A stretch of DNA of 64,000 nt from Flavicella sediminum (GTDB taxonomy: Bacteria > Bacteroidota > Bacteroidia > Flavobacteriales > Flavobacteriaceae). The DNA lies in assembly GCF_006381105.1 (NCBI RefSeq), contig NZ_VDET01000002.1:1525578-1589577 (forward strand). The letters run 5' to 3'. Made by a program: the position numbers and the translations under genes. Below, in pieces: positions 63,780 to 64,000 of this stretch. Under the pieces are notes generated by a model. The model saw only the letters and a program-made list of their open reading frames with translations, was not told the origin of the DNA and did not search any database. Within the stretch, counting starts at the first letter, position 1. The number at the start of each line of letters is the position of its first letter.

Positions 63780-64000
63780 ATGAGAGCTGATTTAAATTTG
63801 AAAAAAGCGAATAAAACACTTTTTATAAATACGTTTGCGTTTACGATCTGTTTTGCAGTTTGGTTGATAAATGCTGTATTGGTAACTTTTTTAGTAGACA
63901 ATCAAGTATACGACTGGACTTCCATAGAAATTGGTTGGCTGATGGGGATTCCAATTTTAACAGGTGCTCTTTTTAGATTGCCTGCAGGAATTTTAACTGA
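63780..64000 (+). CDS. nitrate/nitrite MFS transporter, N-terminal part (cut by window edge)
   Basis: The first 73 residues of a gene that runs out of the window. The sequence FAFTICFAVWLINAVLVTFL in helix 1 and IGWLMGIPILTGALFRLPAGILT in helix 2 match the NarK/NrtP nitrate-nitrite porter family. It is divergent from the regulator and nasA. With nasA it makes the uptake and first reduction steps of nitrate assimilation; a nitrite reductase is not seen and may lie beyond the window. Confidence 0.88.
   Translation, partial: MRADLNLKKANKTLFINTFAFTICFAVWLINAVLVTFLVDNQVYDWTSIEIGWLMGIPILTGALFRLPAGILT

Noticed and set aside
1-64000. CRISPR array, tRNA or rRNA genes, prophage, insertion sequence
   Set aside because: No regularly spaced repeats, no cloverleaf-like segments in the intergenic gaps, and no transposase, integrase or phage structural genes were found.

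Overview
The window is about 64 kb of an AT-rich chromosome from a member of the Bacteroidota, most likely a marine or environmental Flavobacteriaceae. The reasons are type IX secretion (T9SS) sorting tails, SusC/SusD and carboxypeptidase-regulatory-domain TonB receptors, many promoters matching the Bacteroidota -7 element TAnnTTTG, no obvious Shine-Dalgarno sequences, LytTR two-component systems and a bacterial GGGPS homologue. I see no rRNA, tRNA, CRISPR array, prophage or insertion sequence. Coding density is high.

Layout. (1) 1-1.46 kb: the tail of a beta-ketoacyl-ACP synthase, then bioB. (2) 1.46-15.57 kb: a block bracketed by two nearly identical 24-bp palindromic terminators. It holds two tandem membrane-anchored 7TM-DISM/LuxR regulators, a roughly 3,355-residue secreted LamG/FN3-like T9SS protein, a coupled small T9SS protein sharing a module with it, and a small membrane protein. 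(3) 15.6-21.7 kb: RseP protease, a SCO1-like copper chaperone, a nitroreductase-like protein, feoA-feoB with a Cys-rich mini-protein, and a NUMOD4/HNH-like protein. (4) 21.7-28.3 kb: a TonB receptor under a TPP riboswitch (predicted thiamine uptake), an operon of PPTase, GGGPS and a membrane protein, and ahcY. (5) 28.3-34.6 kb: a possible small-RNA locus, an unknown protein with a TPR histidine kinase and LytTR regulator, an EamA transporter, yifB/comM and a possible 44-residue basic peptide. (6) 34.7-44 kb: xylose catabolism (xylB, xylA, a sugar symporter, transaldolase and split transketolase) flanked by two LacI-type regulators. (7) 44-57.5 kb: an N-acetylglucosamine/chitin-oligosaccharide locus with a NagX-like acyltransferase, a NagP-like transporter, a LytS/LytTR pair, SusC/SusD, a NagB-deacetylase fusion and a GH20 hexosaminidase. 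(8) 57.6-64 kb: nitrate assimilation, with a rubredoxin/sulfite-reductase-like fusion, a NasA-FAD-BFD fusion, a NarL-type regulator and the start of a nitrate transporter.

The most striking signal not explained by gene calls is in region 8. A TACGTA palindrome occurs in all three nitrate-gene promoters, and in each one copy is centred exactly 39.5 bp upstream of the last base of a perfect TAnnTTTG -7 element. The nasA promoter carries two more copies about one helical turn away on either side. This looks like a compact regulon, possibly controlled by the NarL-type regulator encoded inside it.

Other signals worth checking are the palindrome-bracketed adhesin block, a module with core AFVxGECRG present three times across two adjacent secreted proteins, hairpins flanking the xylose transporter gene, an operator-like palindrome on the xyl promoter, a minus-strand terminator with no gene ahead of it, and the possibly bifunctional NagB-PIG-L protein. 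All assignments come from reading the sequence by eye; no database search or calculation was run.
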